Origin: Chloroflexota bacterium
GTDB lineage: Bacteria; Chloroflexota; Anaerolineae; VGOG01
Direction: 5' to 3'
NCBI GenBank assembly: GCA_030611885.1
Contig: JAUWOY010000017.1
Span: 1-54,683, forward strand
DNA: 54,683 bases
Numbering within the stretch: position 1 is the stretch's first letter; every line of letters starts with the position of its first letter. Both the position numbers and the translations under genes were made by a program. Below the pieces are notes generated by a model. It did not search any database and was not told where the DNA came from. It was given only the letters and a program-made list of their open reading frames with translations. Of this stretch, positions 8,735-16,413 are shown piece after piece.

Positions 8735-10649
8735 AAGCAACCTCCTCCAAGACTTCCGAAGTCTCCCAGACTTCGGAAGTCTGACCGATCTCCTTCTCCA
8801 ATTCATCCTCGATGCGAGCCTGCACGTCGTAGATCTGACGGTAGATACCCTCTTGCGCCATCAACTCGTCGTGCGTCCCGCGCTGCACGATCCGTCCCTG
8901 GTCGAGCACCAGGATCAAGTCGGCGTTCATCACGCTCTGAATGCGGTGGGCGATGATGAACGTGCTGCGGCCTTGCATCAGGCGTCGCAGCGCTTGGCGT
9001 ATCTCACCCTCGGTCTCCGTATCAACCGACGACGTGGCGTCATCCAGGATCAGGATGCGCGGGTCTTTCAGCAGCGTGCGGGCGATGGCGACGCGCTGTT
9101 TCTGTCCCCCAGAGAGCGTGACTCCCTTCTCACCCACCAGGGTGTCGTAGCCATCGGGGAACGAAGTGATAACGTCGTGGATGGCCGCCGCCTGGGCGGC
9201 GGCTTCGGCCTCCTCGTCAGAGACCTCCCGCCCCACCCCATAGGTGATGTTCTCGCGGATGGTACGGGAGAACAGGAAAGGCTCCTGCTCGACGATGCCG
9301 ATCTGTTGGCGCAGATAGTGGCGCGGGTACTCCTTTAGCTCCACGCCGTCGAGGGTCAGGCTGCCGCCGGTGTACTCGTAGAACCGGGGCAGCAGGTTTA
9401 CCAGGCTGGTCTTGCCCGAACCGGTCGAGCCGAGCAAGGCCACGGCCTGCCCCGGCTCGCCTCGGAAACTGATACCCTTGAGCACTGCGCCATCCGCGCC
9501 GTCGTACTCAAAGCGGACTCCCTGGAAGACAACTTCCCCACGCACGTTGTCGTCTGGCTGGTACGTGCCCTCATCCAGGGGCTCGCGATCTTCCTTGATA
9601 AGCTCGACCACGCGCTTATACGACACCAGCCCGGTAGACATCTGCACGATCAGCCGCCCCAGGTTGCGCATGGGCCAGATCAGCCAGATGATCAGAGCGG
9701 TAGAGGCCAGGTAGGTACCCACTGTGATCGTGCCGTTGATGGCCATCAACGCGCCGGCCACGAAAGCCCCCAGCATCTGGCCGCCACACAGGATGTCTGA
9801 GCTTGGCCAGAACATTGAGTGCAGCATCAACAGCCACCGGCCACGCCGGAACTGCTCCCAGTTGTCCCGCTCGAACTTGCCCCGCTCGTAGGACTGCCGG
9901 GCAAAGGCTTTGACCACCCGCACCCCGGTCAGGTTCTCCTGCAAAGTGGTCGAAAGCTTCGCCTCCTGCTCCTGAAAGGCTTCATAAGCCTGTGAGATCT
10001 TTCTGAAGAAAACGAGCGACATGGCCACGATCAGCGGCACCACCACCACCGAAAGCAGCGCCAGTCGCGTGTTCAGGCTCATCAGGGCCGCGAAGTTGAC
10101 CGCAAAGAGCAAGACGATGCGTCCCGCGCCGATGGCCTGGTCGGCAAAGAAGCGGCGCAGCGCGTCAACGTCCGAGGTGGTGCGTTGGATCAGCTCACCG
10201 GTCTTCGCTTGGTCGTGATAGGTAAACGACATCCGCTGGATGTGATCGTACAAGTAATTGCGCAGACGCCGCGCGATTCCCTCCGCCGTCCGCGCGCTCA
10301 ACCTGCCGCTGAAAAAGGAGAACGCCCCCTGTCCCAACGCCAGGGCCACGAAGCCCAACCCGACGAGCGGCAAGGTGCGGAAATCAATGACCAAATCCCA
10401 ATGACCAATGACCAATTGGGATTTGGTCATTGATTCATTGGTCATTACTCGGCTTCCCTGTCCCAGGACGTCGTCCACGAAATAGCGCAGCAACAGCGAA
10501 TTACCCGTTCGAAGGATGGCCGCTATGCCCACGCTGAGCACCGCCCCCAGGTAGGCCAGGCGAAAGCCGGTCAACATGCGCCACAAACCAGCCAGACGCT
10601 TGTCCGAGACAGCGGTTTTGAAATCGAACTTGGTTACAGGTGTTGACAT
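8721..10649 (-). CDS. ABC exporter half-transporter, subunit 1 (degenerate Walker B)
   Basis: A 642-residue ABC exporter half. Motifs: Walker A GSTGSGKTS, signature LSGGQ, Walker B ILILDDA with Asp in place of the catalytic Glu, H-loop AHRIQS. With the partner's LSVGQ signature, this gives one degenerate and one competent ATP site, as in heterodimeric exporters of the TM287/288 type. ATG 10649 follows AAGGAG by 7 nt. Residues about 68-88, in the first external loop, are coded by a CAATGAC-type tandem repeat. The last 20 residues (QTSEVWETSEVLEEV...) are coded by another dispersed palindrome. Both look like repeat insertions tolerated at non-critical sites. Confidence 0.9.
   Translation of the reverse strand: MSTPVTKFDFKTAVSDKRLAGLWRMLTGFRLAYLGAVLSVGIAAILRTGNSLLLRYFVDDVLGQGSRVMTNESMTKSQLVIGHWDLVIDFRTLPLVGLGFVALALGQGAFSFFSGRLSARTAEGIARRLRNYLYDHIQRMSFTYHDQAKTGELIQRTTSDVDALRRFFADQAIGAGRIVLLFAVNFAALMSLNTRLALLSVVVVPLIVAMSLVFFRKISQAYEAFQEQEAKLSTTLQENLTGVRVVKAFARQSYERGKFERDNWEQFRRGRWLLMLHSMFWPSSDILCGGQMLGAFVAGALMAINGTITVGTYLASTALIIWLIWPMRNLGRLIVQMSTGLVSYKRVVELIKEDREPLDEGTYQPDDNVRGEVVFQGVRFEYDGADGAVLKGISFRGEPGQAVALLGSTGSGKTSLVNLLPRFYEYTGGSLTLDGVELKEYPRHYLRQQIGIVEQEPFLFSRTIRENITYGVGREVSDEEAEAAAQAAAIHDVITSFPDGYDTLVGEKGVTLSGGQKQRVAIARTLLKDPRILILDDATSSVDTETEGEIRQALRRLMQGRSTFIIAHRIQSVMNADLILVLDQGRIVQRGTHDELMAQEGIYRQIYDVQARIEDELEKEIGQTSEVWETSEVLEEVACVTL
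8750..8783. repeat. AGACTTCCGAAGTCT palindromic repeat
   Basis: Two adjacent palindromes (AGACTTCCGAAGTCT and CAGACTTCGGAAGTCTG). They encode the C-terminal tail of exporter subunit 1. A close relative lies at 47250-47287. Confidence 0.8.
10386..10446. repeat. CAATGAC-type tandem repeats as a hairpin, inside a coding region
   Basis: Units of ATGACCA/CAATGAC on the left arm are matched by TTGGTCAT units on the right. The array is in frame in exporter subunit 1 and encodes about 20 residues of its first external loop. Confidence 0.75.
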
Positions 10650-10677
10650 GGTGTATCTCCTTCTCCATTTGAAACTC

Positions 10678-10927
10678 GTATCTTCTCAATATTTGGGGGA
10701 AGAGGGGTGCATGTGGACATAGCGAGCATCCGCCGGTTGAGTAGACCTTCAGGTCGTATCGAAACCCAGGATGCGAGCGGGTCTACCGACAACCCGCTTG
10801 GCCTGGTTTCGACAAGCTCAACCCAAGGATACGTCGCTTGTTTCGATACGCCTGCGGCTACTCAACACAAGCCGCTCCTACTCGACCGGCGCTGGATTTG
10901 TCCTCCCCCGACTTTTTGAGAAGATAC
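10678..10927. mobile_element. MITE-like inverted-repeat element, full copy (250 bp)
   Basis: The ends match in inverted orientation: GTATCTTCTCAA at 10678 and its complement TTGAGAAGATAC ending at 10927, each followed inward by a GGGGGA-rich stretch. Inside are GGTTGAGTAG and TATCGAAACC inverted segments. No transposase is encoded. A shortened copy in opposite orientation closes the window (54544-54683), and the core recurs at 17425-17570. It lies upstream of exporter subunit 1 and fills most of the gene-free stretch 10650-11045. Confidence 0.75.
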
Positions 10928-10950
10928 TGAAATTCTGGTAAACAAAGAAC

Positions 10951-10978
10951 AAGGCCGTGGACAGCGCCCACAGCCTTA
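10951..10978 (-). terminator. Second hairpin terminator below the small minus-strand unit
   Basis: On the minus strand GGCTGTGG pairs with CCACGGCC across GCGCTGT and is followed by a T-rich run (TTGTTCTTTGTTT). It backs up the stronger terminator at 11001-11036. Confidence 0.55.
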
Positions 10979-11000
10979 CAGAGAAACGTCGGGATGAAAT

Positions 11001-11036
11001 AAAAAAGGCCGTGGGTGTCGCGTGCACCCACGGCCT
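11001..11036 (-). terminator. Rho-independent terminator
   Basis: On the minus strand a perfect 12-bp stem (AGGCCGTGGGTG with CACCCACGGCCT, 7-nt loop) is followed by TTTTTT. Confidence 0.85.
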
Positions 11037-11045
11037 GCGGTTACT

Positions 11046-11150
11046 TTACCACAGCCTTTTGTGAGGAGGCGCACTACGACAAGGCAACAAGTAAACTTCG
11101 CCGTTATCGCGAAGCCGAATCACGCTAGCGATGAACATTACAGGGCGCAT
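11046..11150 (-). CDS. Possible 34-residue small protein (or ORF within a small RNA)
   Basis: The frame ATG 11150 to TAA encodes MRPVMFIASVIRLRDN... ending HKRLW. It has an exceptional ribosome site, AAAGGAGG 6 nt ahead of the ATG, and sits about 20 nt after a near-consensus promoter. It ends just before a strong terminator. A five-codon frame (MTCAL) begins 4 nt earlier and overlaps. In the RNA, AGGAG can pair with CUCCU and GCGC with GCGC near 11070, so the ribosome site may be masked. I know no family for the peptide. The unit could equally be a non-coding regulatory RNA whose ORF is incidental. Confidence 0.45.
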   Translation of the reverse strand: MRPVMFIASVIRLRDNGEVYLLPCRSAPPHKRLW

Positions 11151-11177
11151 GTCATACCTCCTTTACAAGATGCGAAC

Positions 11178-11205
11178 ATTATACCATAATCCGAGAGATT
11201 GTCAA
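11178..11205 (-). promoter_or_regulatory. Consensus sigma70 promoter of the small minus-strand unit
   Basis: TTGACA, 16 nt, TATAAT on the minus strand. The -35 box overlaps the stop codon of the AI-2E permease gene, so the unit is transcribed independently of that gene. Confidence 0.85.
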
Positions 11206-12407
11206 ATCTGCTTTCCATCACCTTCTTCTTCCTCCTCGGCCGTTTTCTGAGCCTCAACCTCTCCCAGGCTCCCTCGTTGCTGCTCTTGCCAGCGGTCCAG
11301 AAAAAAAGTGCCTGTGGCGTAGAGAGCTCCCGCCACAGGAATGCCGAAGATGAAACCCCACAGTCCGATCAACCTGGTGCTGATCATAATGGCCGCCAAA
11401 ATGAGCAGCGGGGGCATGCCTACCACTTCGCTCATTATCTTTGGCATTACGATGCGCAGGAGGATCTGCTGGTAGACGGTCATGATCAAGAGCATCCAAA
11501 GAGCCAGGCTGGGATTCTGGAAGAGGGCGATTATCGCTGGCATGACCATCGCGATTGGGGCCCCGATGACGGGGATGAACATGACCAGTCCTGCCAGAGA
11601 CCCGATAGCTACGGCAAAGCGCAATCTGGCAATGGTCATAGCGAGAGTGACGAAGACCGCATAGAGCAAAGCCATAAGCAATTGGCTGCGAATGAAACCG
11701 CCGAAGGTGCGCTCTATGCTCTTGGCCGCCACGGACAATTCATCGTGGAACTTGGCGGGGATCAGGGCTAGAGCTTGTTTGGTCACTCTCTTGCCATCCA
11801 GCATCATATAAAAGCTAAGGACTATGATGATGAGCGCGTTGGCCACTCCTGAGGCCACTTCAGTGACCACGACGAGAGCGTTCTGGATAATGGCCGCCCC
11901 GACGGTCTCGGCTCGTCGAGCCATTTCCTCAGGCCGGTAGATTGGCGTCAGGTCTACGTAGATGTTCAGCCTGGCCAGATTCTCCTGCAAAGTTTCAATC
12001 CAGTCGGGTGCCTGGGCAATATATTCAGGCAGTTTGGCTCCTAATTGGGAAAGCTGGGTCACGGTCATGGGAATCAGGAAGATGCCGATGATCACCATGA
12101 TCACCACCAGGCCGAGGTAGACGAGGCTGACGGCCAGGCCATGGGGAAGGCGTAAACTCTCCAAAACATGGGCCACTCGGTCGCCCCCGCGCTTCCGCAC
12201 CCACCTGGTGAGAATGTGGGGTGCAGGGCAATCGCTGAGCCTATTGACCAGAGGGTCCAGGACAAAAGCGATGAGCCAGGCCAGGGCGAAGGTCAGGATA
12301 ATGTCACCGAAGAAGCCGCCGAACTGCCAGGCCTTTTCGAACAGAAAGATGGCGGCGCTGATAGCCACCAGGATGATGGCAGCCTGCGTCCAACGATCGC
12401 GTTCCAC
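11202..12407 (-). CDS. AI-2E transporter family permease
   Basis: A 401-residue polytopic membrane protein with about eight hydrophobic segments. The family layout is visible: two N-terminal helices (AFVLDPLVNRLSD after the second), a long external section (residues about 125-185), and the C-terminal block FIPVIGAPIAMVMPAIIAL with GFIFGIPVAGALYA. Members export autoinducer-2 or act as Na+/H+ antiporters; the substrate cannot be told from sequence. The C terminus is strongly acidic (AEEEEEGDGK). GTG start at 12407 lies behind GGGAGG. It is monocistronic, with the small promoter unit overlapping its stop codon. Confidence 0.88.
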   Translation of the reverse strand: MERDRWTQAAIILVAISAAIFLFEKAWQFGGFFGDIILTFALAWLIAFVLDPLVNRLSDCPAPHILTRWVRKRGGDRVAHVLESLRLPHGLAVSLVYLGLVVIMVIIGIFLIPMTVTQLSQLGAKLPEYIAQAPDWIETLQENLARLNIYVDLTPIYRPEEMARRAETVGAAIIQNALVVVTEVASGVANALIIIVLSFYMMLDGKRVTKQALALIPAKFHDELSVAAKSIERTFGGFIRSQLLMALLYAVFVTLAMTIARLRFAVAIGSLAGLVMFIPVIGAPIAMVMPAIIALFQNPSLALWMLLIMTVYQQILLRIVMPKIMSEVVGMPPLLILAAIMISTRLIGLWGFIFGIPVAGALYATGTFFLDRWQEQQRGSLGEVEAQKTAEEEEEGDGKQI

Positions 12408-12466
12408 GGTTCACCTCCCAAACTGCCTTTATTTTACACCACTTAAGGTTAGGGGGCAAATTGGAT

Positions 12467-12495
12467 TTGACATTTCGACCCTAATGTGGTAAACT
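12467..12495 (+). promoter_or_regulatory. Sigma70 promoter for the T-box/trpB2 transcript
   Basis: TTGACA, 17 nt, TAAACT. Transcription would start near 12502, just before the T-box leader. Confidence 0.75.
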
Positions 12496-12514
12496 CTACC
12501 ACAAATCAAACACT

Positions 12515-12960
12515 GCCAAAGACTGGGAACAGGACTAGTAAGCCTTTAGGCGAGGCTCAGAGAGTCGGGGTAAGGTGAGAGCCCGACGCCAGCGCGAAGG
12601 CCGAATGGACCTGGGAGTTGCAAGCCGAACGGGATAGCACCCAAGTAAGCCGCGCCGGAGTCGCCACCGTTATCAGGGCCGAGGGTATCGGACGGCGTCG
12701 CCGCTGTCCCGTACCTGCAACGAGTGAGGCTGGCTCACGATCTATCCGCTGTCATGGCGGATTTTTTCGTTTCAGGGGATCCAATTTTGCTCGGCCTGGA
12801 TCGCCAGATCCAGGCCAAAAGCGGGAGGCAACCGTAGGTTGCACGCAATCCCCTCAGAGCAATTTTGGATCCACCGCCACTGAGTTTCAGGGAGTCAGCC
12901 TAAGAAGGGTGGCACCGCGGGGTGAAAGCTCCCGTCCCTTAAGGGGATGGGAGTTTTTTT
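12515..12960 (+). ncRNA. T-box leader with Trp (UGG) specifier upstream of trpB2
   Basis: The T-box sequence AGGGTGGCACCGCGG stands at 12905-12919 and is followed by the terminator hairpin CTCCCGTCCC/GGGGATGGGAG with TTTTTTT (12929-12960). Stem I signals upstream include ACTAGTAAGCC, AGAGA and GGTGAGAGCC. The specifier region reads GAATGGACC, so the codon is UGG at 12606-12608 (Trp), in keeping with the trpB2 target. Uncharged tRNA-Trp should stabilise the antiterminator and switch the gene on. The leader is longer than usual (about 445 nt). Between stem I and the T-box it holds an extra terminator-like hairpin (12744-12767) and a nested palindromic insert bounded by GGATCC (12778-12872). Confidence 0.88.
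12744..12767 (+). terminator. Extra intrinsic terminator inside the T-box leader
   Basis: ATCCGC, 7-nt loop, GCGGAT and TTTTTT. It precedes the T-box antiterminator by about 140 nt, so it is not the standard competing hairpin. Confidence 0.6.
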
Positions 12961-13091
12961 GTTAGAAGGAGAGAGATTATGACCAAAACCGGCTTCTTGA
13001 AGTCGAAGGCGAGCTGAAAGAGCCATTCGTATCTAACGTAAAACATCAAACGTAAATCGTGCAACTCAAAATACAAAGGAGGAAACTCAAA

Positions 13092-14456
13092 ATGAAAGAG
13101 ACCAAGATTATTCTCAGCGAGAAGGAAATCCCCACTCAGTGGTACAACATCCAGGCGGATCTCCCCAAGCCGCTGCCGCCGGTGATCCATCCGGCGACTG
13201 GCCAGCCCATCACACCGGATGACCTGGCCCCGCTCTTCCCCATGGCCCTGATCGAGCAGGAGGTGAGCCAGGAGCGCTGGATTGACATCCCGGAAGAGGT
13301 GCGGGACATCTACAAACTGTGGCGTCCCACGCCTCTCTATCGGGCCCGGCGCTGGGAGAAGGCTCTGGACACCCCGGCCAAAATCTACTACAAGTGGGAA
13401 GGGGTCAGTCCGCCTGGAAGCCACAAACCCAACACCGCCGTGGCTCAGGCCTACTACAACAAGAAGGAGGGCCAAACACGTCTGGCCACCGAGACGGGGG
13501 CTGGGCAATGGGGAAGCTCCCTGGCCTTCGGCTGCAACCTCTTCGATATGGAGTGCAAGGTCTACATGGTCAGGATCAGCTACGACCAGAAGCCCTACCG
13601 CCGCATCATGATGGAGACCTGGGGCGCTGAGTGTGTTCCTAGCCCCAGCCCGGATACCCAGGTGGGCCGGGACGTCCTGGCCCAGGATCCTGACTCGACT
13701 GGCAGCCTGGGCATGGCCATCAGCGAGGCGGTGGAGGACGCCGTCACCCACGAGGGCACCAAGTACTCTCTGGGCAGCGTCCTCAACCATGTCCTCCTGC
13801 ACCAGACGGTCATCGGGCTAGAGGCCAAAAAGCAGTTGGAGGTGGCAGGCGACTACCCGGACATCATCATCGGCTGCATCGGCGGCGGCAGCAACTTCGC
13901 CGGCTTCTTCCTGCCCTTCGCCAGGGACAAGCTGGAGGGGACGGCTCCGGACCTGCGGATCATCTGTACCGAGTCCACCGCCTGCCCCAGCCTGACCCGA
14001 GGGCTCTACAGGTATGACTTCGGCGACACCGCCTGCACGACGCCCCTGCTGAAGATGTACACCCTGGGGCACAACTTCATTCCCGCCCCCATCCACGCCG
14101 GGGGCCTGCGCTACCACGGTATGGCCCCCATCATCTGCCATCTCTACGACCTGGGGATCCTTGAAGCCGTGGCCTACCACCAGAACGAGGTCTTCAAGGC
14201 GGCCGTGAACTTTGCCCGGGCGGAGGGCTTTCTCCCCGCGCCGGAGCCAGCTCACGCCATCAAGGCCGTCGTAGATGAGGCGCTCAAGTGCCGAGAATCG
14301 GGTGAGGCCAAGGTAATCGTCCTGGCCTTCAGTGGGCATGGGCACTTTGACCTTGCGGCCTACGATGAATATCTGGCCGGCAGGATGCAGGACTACGAAT
14401 TGCCTGAGGAGGAGATCCAGGAGGCGCTGAAAGAGCTGCCCAGAGTAGGTGGTTAG
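13092..14456 (+). CDS. trpB2: Tryptophan synthase beta chain, TrpB2 type
   Basis: A 454-residue PLP enzyme that joins indole and serine to make tryptophan. The length and the N-terminal block [16 protein letters not shown] mark the TrpB2 subgroup, which usually works without a TrpA partner. The PLP Lys is K112 in GSHKPNTA. The glycine loop [10 protein letters not shown] binds the phosphate. ATG 13092 lies 9 nt after AAAGGAGG. No other trp gene is nearby, so this copy probably salvages indole or serves as a stand-alone enzyme. Control by the Trp-specific T-box at 12515-12960 follows from the leader sequence. Confidence 0.92.
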   Translation: MKETKIILSEKEIPTQWYNIQADLPKPLPPVIHPATGQPITPDDLAPLFPMALIEQEVSQERWIDIPEEVRDIYKLWRPTPLYRARRWEKALDTPAKIYYKWEGVSPPGSHKPNTAVAQAYYNKKEGQTRLATETGAGQWGSSLAFGCNLFDMECKVYMVRISYDQKPYRRIMMETWGAECVPSPSPDTQVGRDVLAQDPDSTGSLGMAISEAVEDAVTHEGTKYSLGSVLNHVLLHQTVIGLEAKKQLEVAGDYPDIIIGCIGGGSNFAGFFLPFARDKLEGTAPDLRIICTESTACPSLTRGLYRYDFGDTACTTPLLKMYTLGHNFIPAPIHAGGLRYHGMAPIICHLYDLGILEAVAYHQNEVFKAAVNFARAEGFLPAPEPAHAIKAVVDEALKCRESGEAKVIVLAFSGHGHFDLAAYDEYLAGRMQDYELPEEEIQEALKELPRVGG

Positions 14457-14517
14457 GTGGCTGGGTGGCCAGGTGGTTGGGCTTTCGCTACCGAGTTGCC
14501 CAGCCGCCTGGCCACTC
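14449..14517. repeat. Eight-nt tandem repeats (GGTGGCTG type) forming a hairpin
   Basis: GTTAGGTG, GCTGGGTG, GCCAGGTG and GTTGGGCT units overlap the last codons of trpB2. The right arm (GCCCAGCCGCCTGGCCAC) pairs back. It may end trpB2 transcription. The rest of the gap to 14744 holds the promoter at 14568 and a 140-nt untranslated stretch. Confidence 0.65.
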
Positions 14518-14567
14518 TCTTGGAGAGAATAGGCTGGCAGCGATCTTCTGGCTCCAAAAGCGCATTA

Positions 14568-14596
14568 TTGACAAATCTCACTTCATACGATATAAT
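14568..14596 (+). promoter_or_regulatory. Perfect-consensus sigma70 promoter upstream of a glnQ remnant
   Basis: TTGACA, 17 nt, TATAAT. It is followed by about 140 nt of leader and an AAAGGAGG ribosome site. Confidence 0.85.
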
Positions 14597-14744
14597 ATCT
14601 CACAGTACGCTCTGAAAGCGGTTTTATCCTCGGCCTGGAATTCCTCCCCAGAGGAATGGGGCCAGTCATCAATGGCGATGGCAAGATTTTCCCCTAAGAG
14701 TCCCGATCCGTAAATCCTGCCCATCCGTGTTCTTCACAAAGGAG

Positions 14745-14991
14745 GTGATCACGGACACGAAAGCCCCCGTAGTAATACAGGGAGGTGCTCGACGTGATGA
14801 TCGAACTGGCCCGCTCTGGGATAACCATGATCGTCGTCACCCACGAGATGGGGTTCGCCAAAGAGGTAGCACACCGCATCATCTTCTTCGCGGAGGGGAA
14901 CATCGTCGAGCAGAACACGACGGAGGAATTCTTCAAAAATCCGCGCGAGGAACGCACCAAGCTGTTCCTGAGCCAGATCCTGACCCATTAG
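14745..14991 (+). pseudogene. Internally deleted polar amino acid ABC transporter ATPase (glnQ-like)
   Basis: After AAAGGAGG the sequence reads VITDTKAPVVIQ, which could be the N terminus of a transporter ATPase. At about 14780 the frame shifts straight into EVLDVMIELARSGITMIVV, the post-Walker-B part of GlnQ-type ATPases, continuing through the H-loop THEMGFAKEVA to the natural C terminus (FLSQILTH, stop at 14991). Walker A, the signature and Walker B are missing, so about 150-170 codons have been lost with a change of frame. Upstream promoter and ribosome site are intact. Assignment of the C-terminal part is firm; that of the N-terminal part is tentative. Confidence 0.75.
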
Positions 14992-15021
14992 GAATGTGCG
15001 AGACATGATGTTGCTTGAACT

Positions 15022-15068
15022 TAAGCGAGGTCAACGCCGGGCTTTTGGCGTTGGCCTCGCTTGTTTAC
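15022..15068 (+). terminator. Rho-independent terminator after the glnQ remnant
   Basis: AAGCGAGGTCAACGCC pairs with GGCGTTGGCCTCGCTT (one mismatch), followed by GTTTA. It stands 26 nt before the next gene's start. Confidence 0.75.
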
Positions 15069-15093
15069 GCCTGATAGAACGGGAGGTTCCGCA

Positions 15094-16380
15094 ATGCGCT
15101 TGATGGATATACTACAAGGGGTACAACCATCGCTGGGATGTACGGAGCCAGCGGCCATCGCTCTGGCGGCAGCTCTGGCCAGAGAAGCCGCAGGGGGCGC
15201 GGTGAAAAAGGTGACCGTTCTTTGCGATGCCAATGTGTTCAAAAACGCCCTCCATGTGAACATTCCCGGCCTTGAGGGAGTAAAAGGGGCCTCGATGGCT
15301 ACGGGCCTGGGAGCTTTGGCGGGGGATCCTCAGTTACGTCTAGAAATCTTTAGCCAGGCCACTCTTGAGGATGTAGCCGCTGCGAAGGAGTTGGCGAATA
15401 GGGGGCTGATTGACGTCTCCATTGGGGAGCGGGAACGAGCTGGACTTTACATCGAAGCACTGGTGGAAACGGATCAGGGCTGGGGAAGAGCGATTATCGA
15501 GGACACTCATACCAACGTCACGGCGGTGGAAGCCAACGGCCAGCCACGACCTCTGCCCGACTGGGTGGAAACTGGCGACAAAGGTGGGGCGAAGGGCGGC
15601 GAGGCTATCCTCAAGGAGATGACCTTGGGAGAGATAGTGGAATTGGCAGAGAATATGACGGCCGAGGAAATGGCATATTTACTGAAGGGTGCAAGGATGA
15701 ACGAAGCCGCCGGCCGTGAGGGATTGGCCAAGAAAGCGGGCCTGGGGATCGGAGCAACCTTGGCGGAATTAGTGAAAGAGGGGCTTCTGGCCGATGACCT
15801 CGCTAGCCAGGCCGAGGTGCTTGCAGCAGCGGCGGTGGATGCCAGGATGTCGGGTATGAGGGTGCCAGTGATGACTAGCGGCTACAGTGGGAACCAGGGA
15901 ATAGCGGCTACGATACCTGTCGCAACGGTGGCGAGGGGGTTGGAGGCCGGGGAAGAAGAGCTGGCGAAGTCTGTAGCCACGAGTCACTTGATTACGGCCT
16001 ATATAAAAGCGTATGTGGGCAATCTTTCGGCGCTGTGTGGCGCCTGCGTAGCAGGGGGAATTGGCGCAGCAGCGGGCATAGTGCGACTGTTGGGGGGAGG
16101 GACGGCAGAGATAGAGCGGGTGATAGATATCATGGCGGGTAATTTGGCAGGAGTGATCTGCGATGGAGCCAAGCTGGGGTGTGCATTGAAGGTTGGGACG
16201 GCGGCAAGCGTGGCAGTGAAGTCTGCGATGCTGGCCATGCGGGGTGTGCAAATGCCCGAAGGCGAGGGTATAGTGGGGGGAACCGCCGAAAGCACGGTGC
16301 GTAATTTAGGGTTGCTGGCCAATCCTGGCATGGTGCAAACAGACGCGCAAATACTGCAAATCATGTTGAAAGAAGTTTAA
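15094..16380 (+). CDS. cyuA: L-cysteine desulfidase / UPF0597 serine dehydratase-like protein
   Basis: A 428-residue protein of the CyuA (YhaM) family, which splits L-cysteine to pyruvate, ammonia and sulfide using a [4Fe-4S] cluster. The N-terminal GCTEPAAIALA and the C-terminal blocks SALCGACVAGGIGAA and GVICDGAKLGCALKV are diagnostic. Candidate cluster ligands are Cys16, Cys315, Cys318, Cys356 and Cys363. ATG 15094 lies behind GGGAGG. No transporter gene adjoins it, but the remnant upstream belonged to an amino acid importer, which suggests a lost uptake partner. The enzyme implies an oxygen-avoiding lifestyle. Confidence 0.9.
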   Translation: MRLMDILQGVQPSLGCTEPAAIALAAALAREAAGGAVKKVTVLCDANVFKNALHVNIPGLEGVKGASMATGLGALAGDPQLRLEIFSQATLEDVAAAKELANRGLIDVSIGERERAGLYIEALVETDQGWGRAIIEDTHTNVTAVEANGQPRPLPDWVETGDKGGAKGGEAILKEMTLGEIVELAENMTAEEMAYLLKGARMNEAAGREGLAKKAGLGIGATLAELVKEGLLADDLASQAEVLAAAAVDARMSGMRVPVMTSGYSGNQGIAATIPVATVARGLEAGEEELAKSVATSHLITAYIKAYVGNLSALCGACVAGGIGAAAGIVRLLGGGTAEIERVIDIMAGNLAGVICDGAKLGCALKVGTAASVAVKSAMLAMRGVQMPEGEGIVGGTAESTVRNLGLLANPGMVQTDAQILQIMLKEV

Positions 16381-16408
16381 AGTTTAAGTTTTGAAGTTTA
16401 GCATTCAG
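16373..16408. repeat. AACTTTA-type 7-nt repeats
   Basis: Units of AAGTTTA/AAGTTTTG overlap the stop codon of the desulfidase and lie between convergent genes. Same family at 2484-2510 and 24361-24392. Confidence 0.6.
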
Positions 16409-16413
16409 CCCCT

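Noticed and set aside
14727..15008. A 93-codon frame across the glnQ remnant as a real protein
   Set aside because: Only its first dozen residues look meaningful. The rest is the out-of-frame reading of conserved ATPase sequence.
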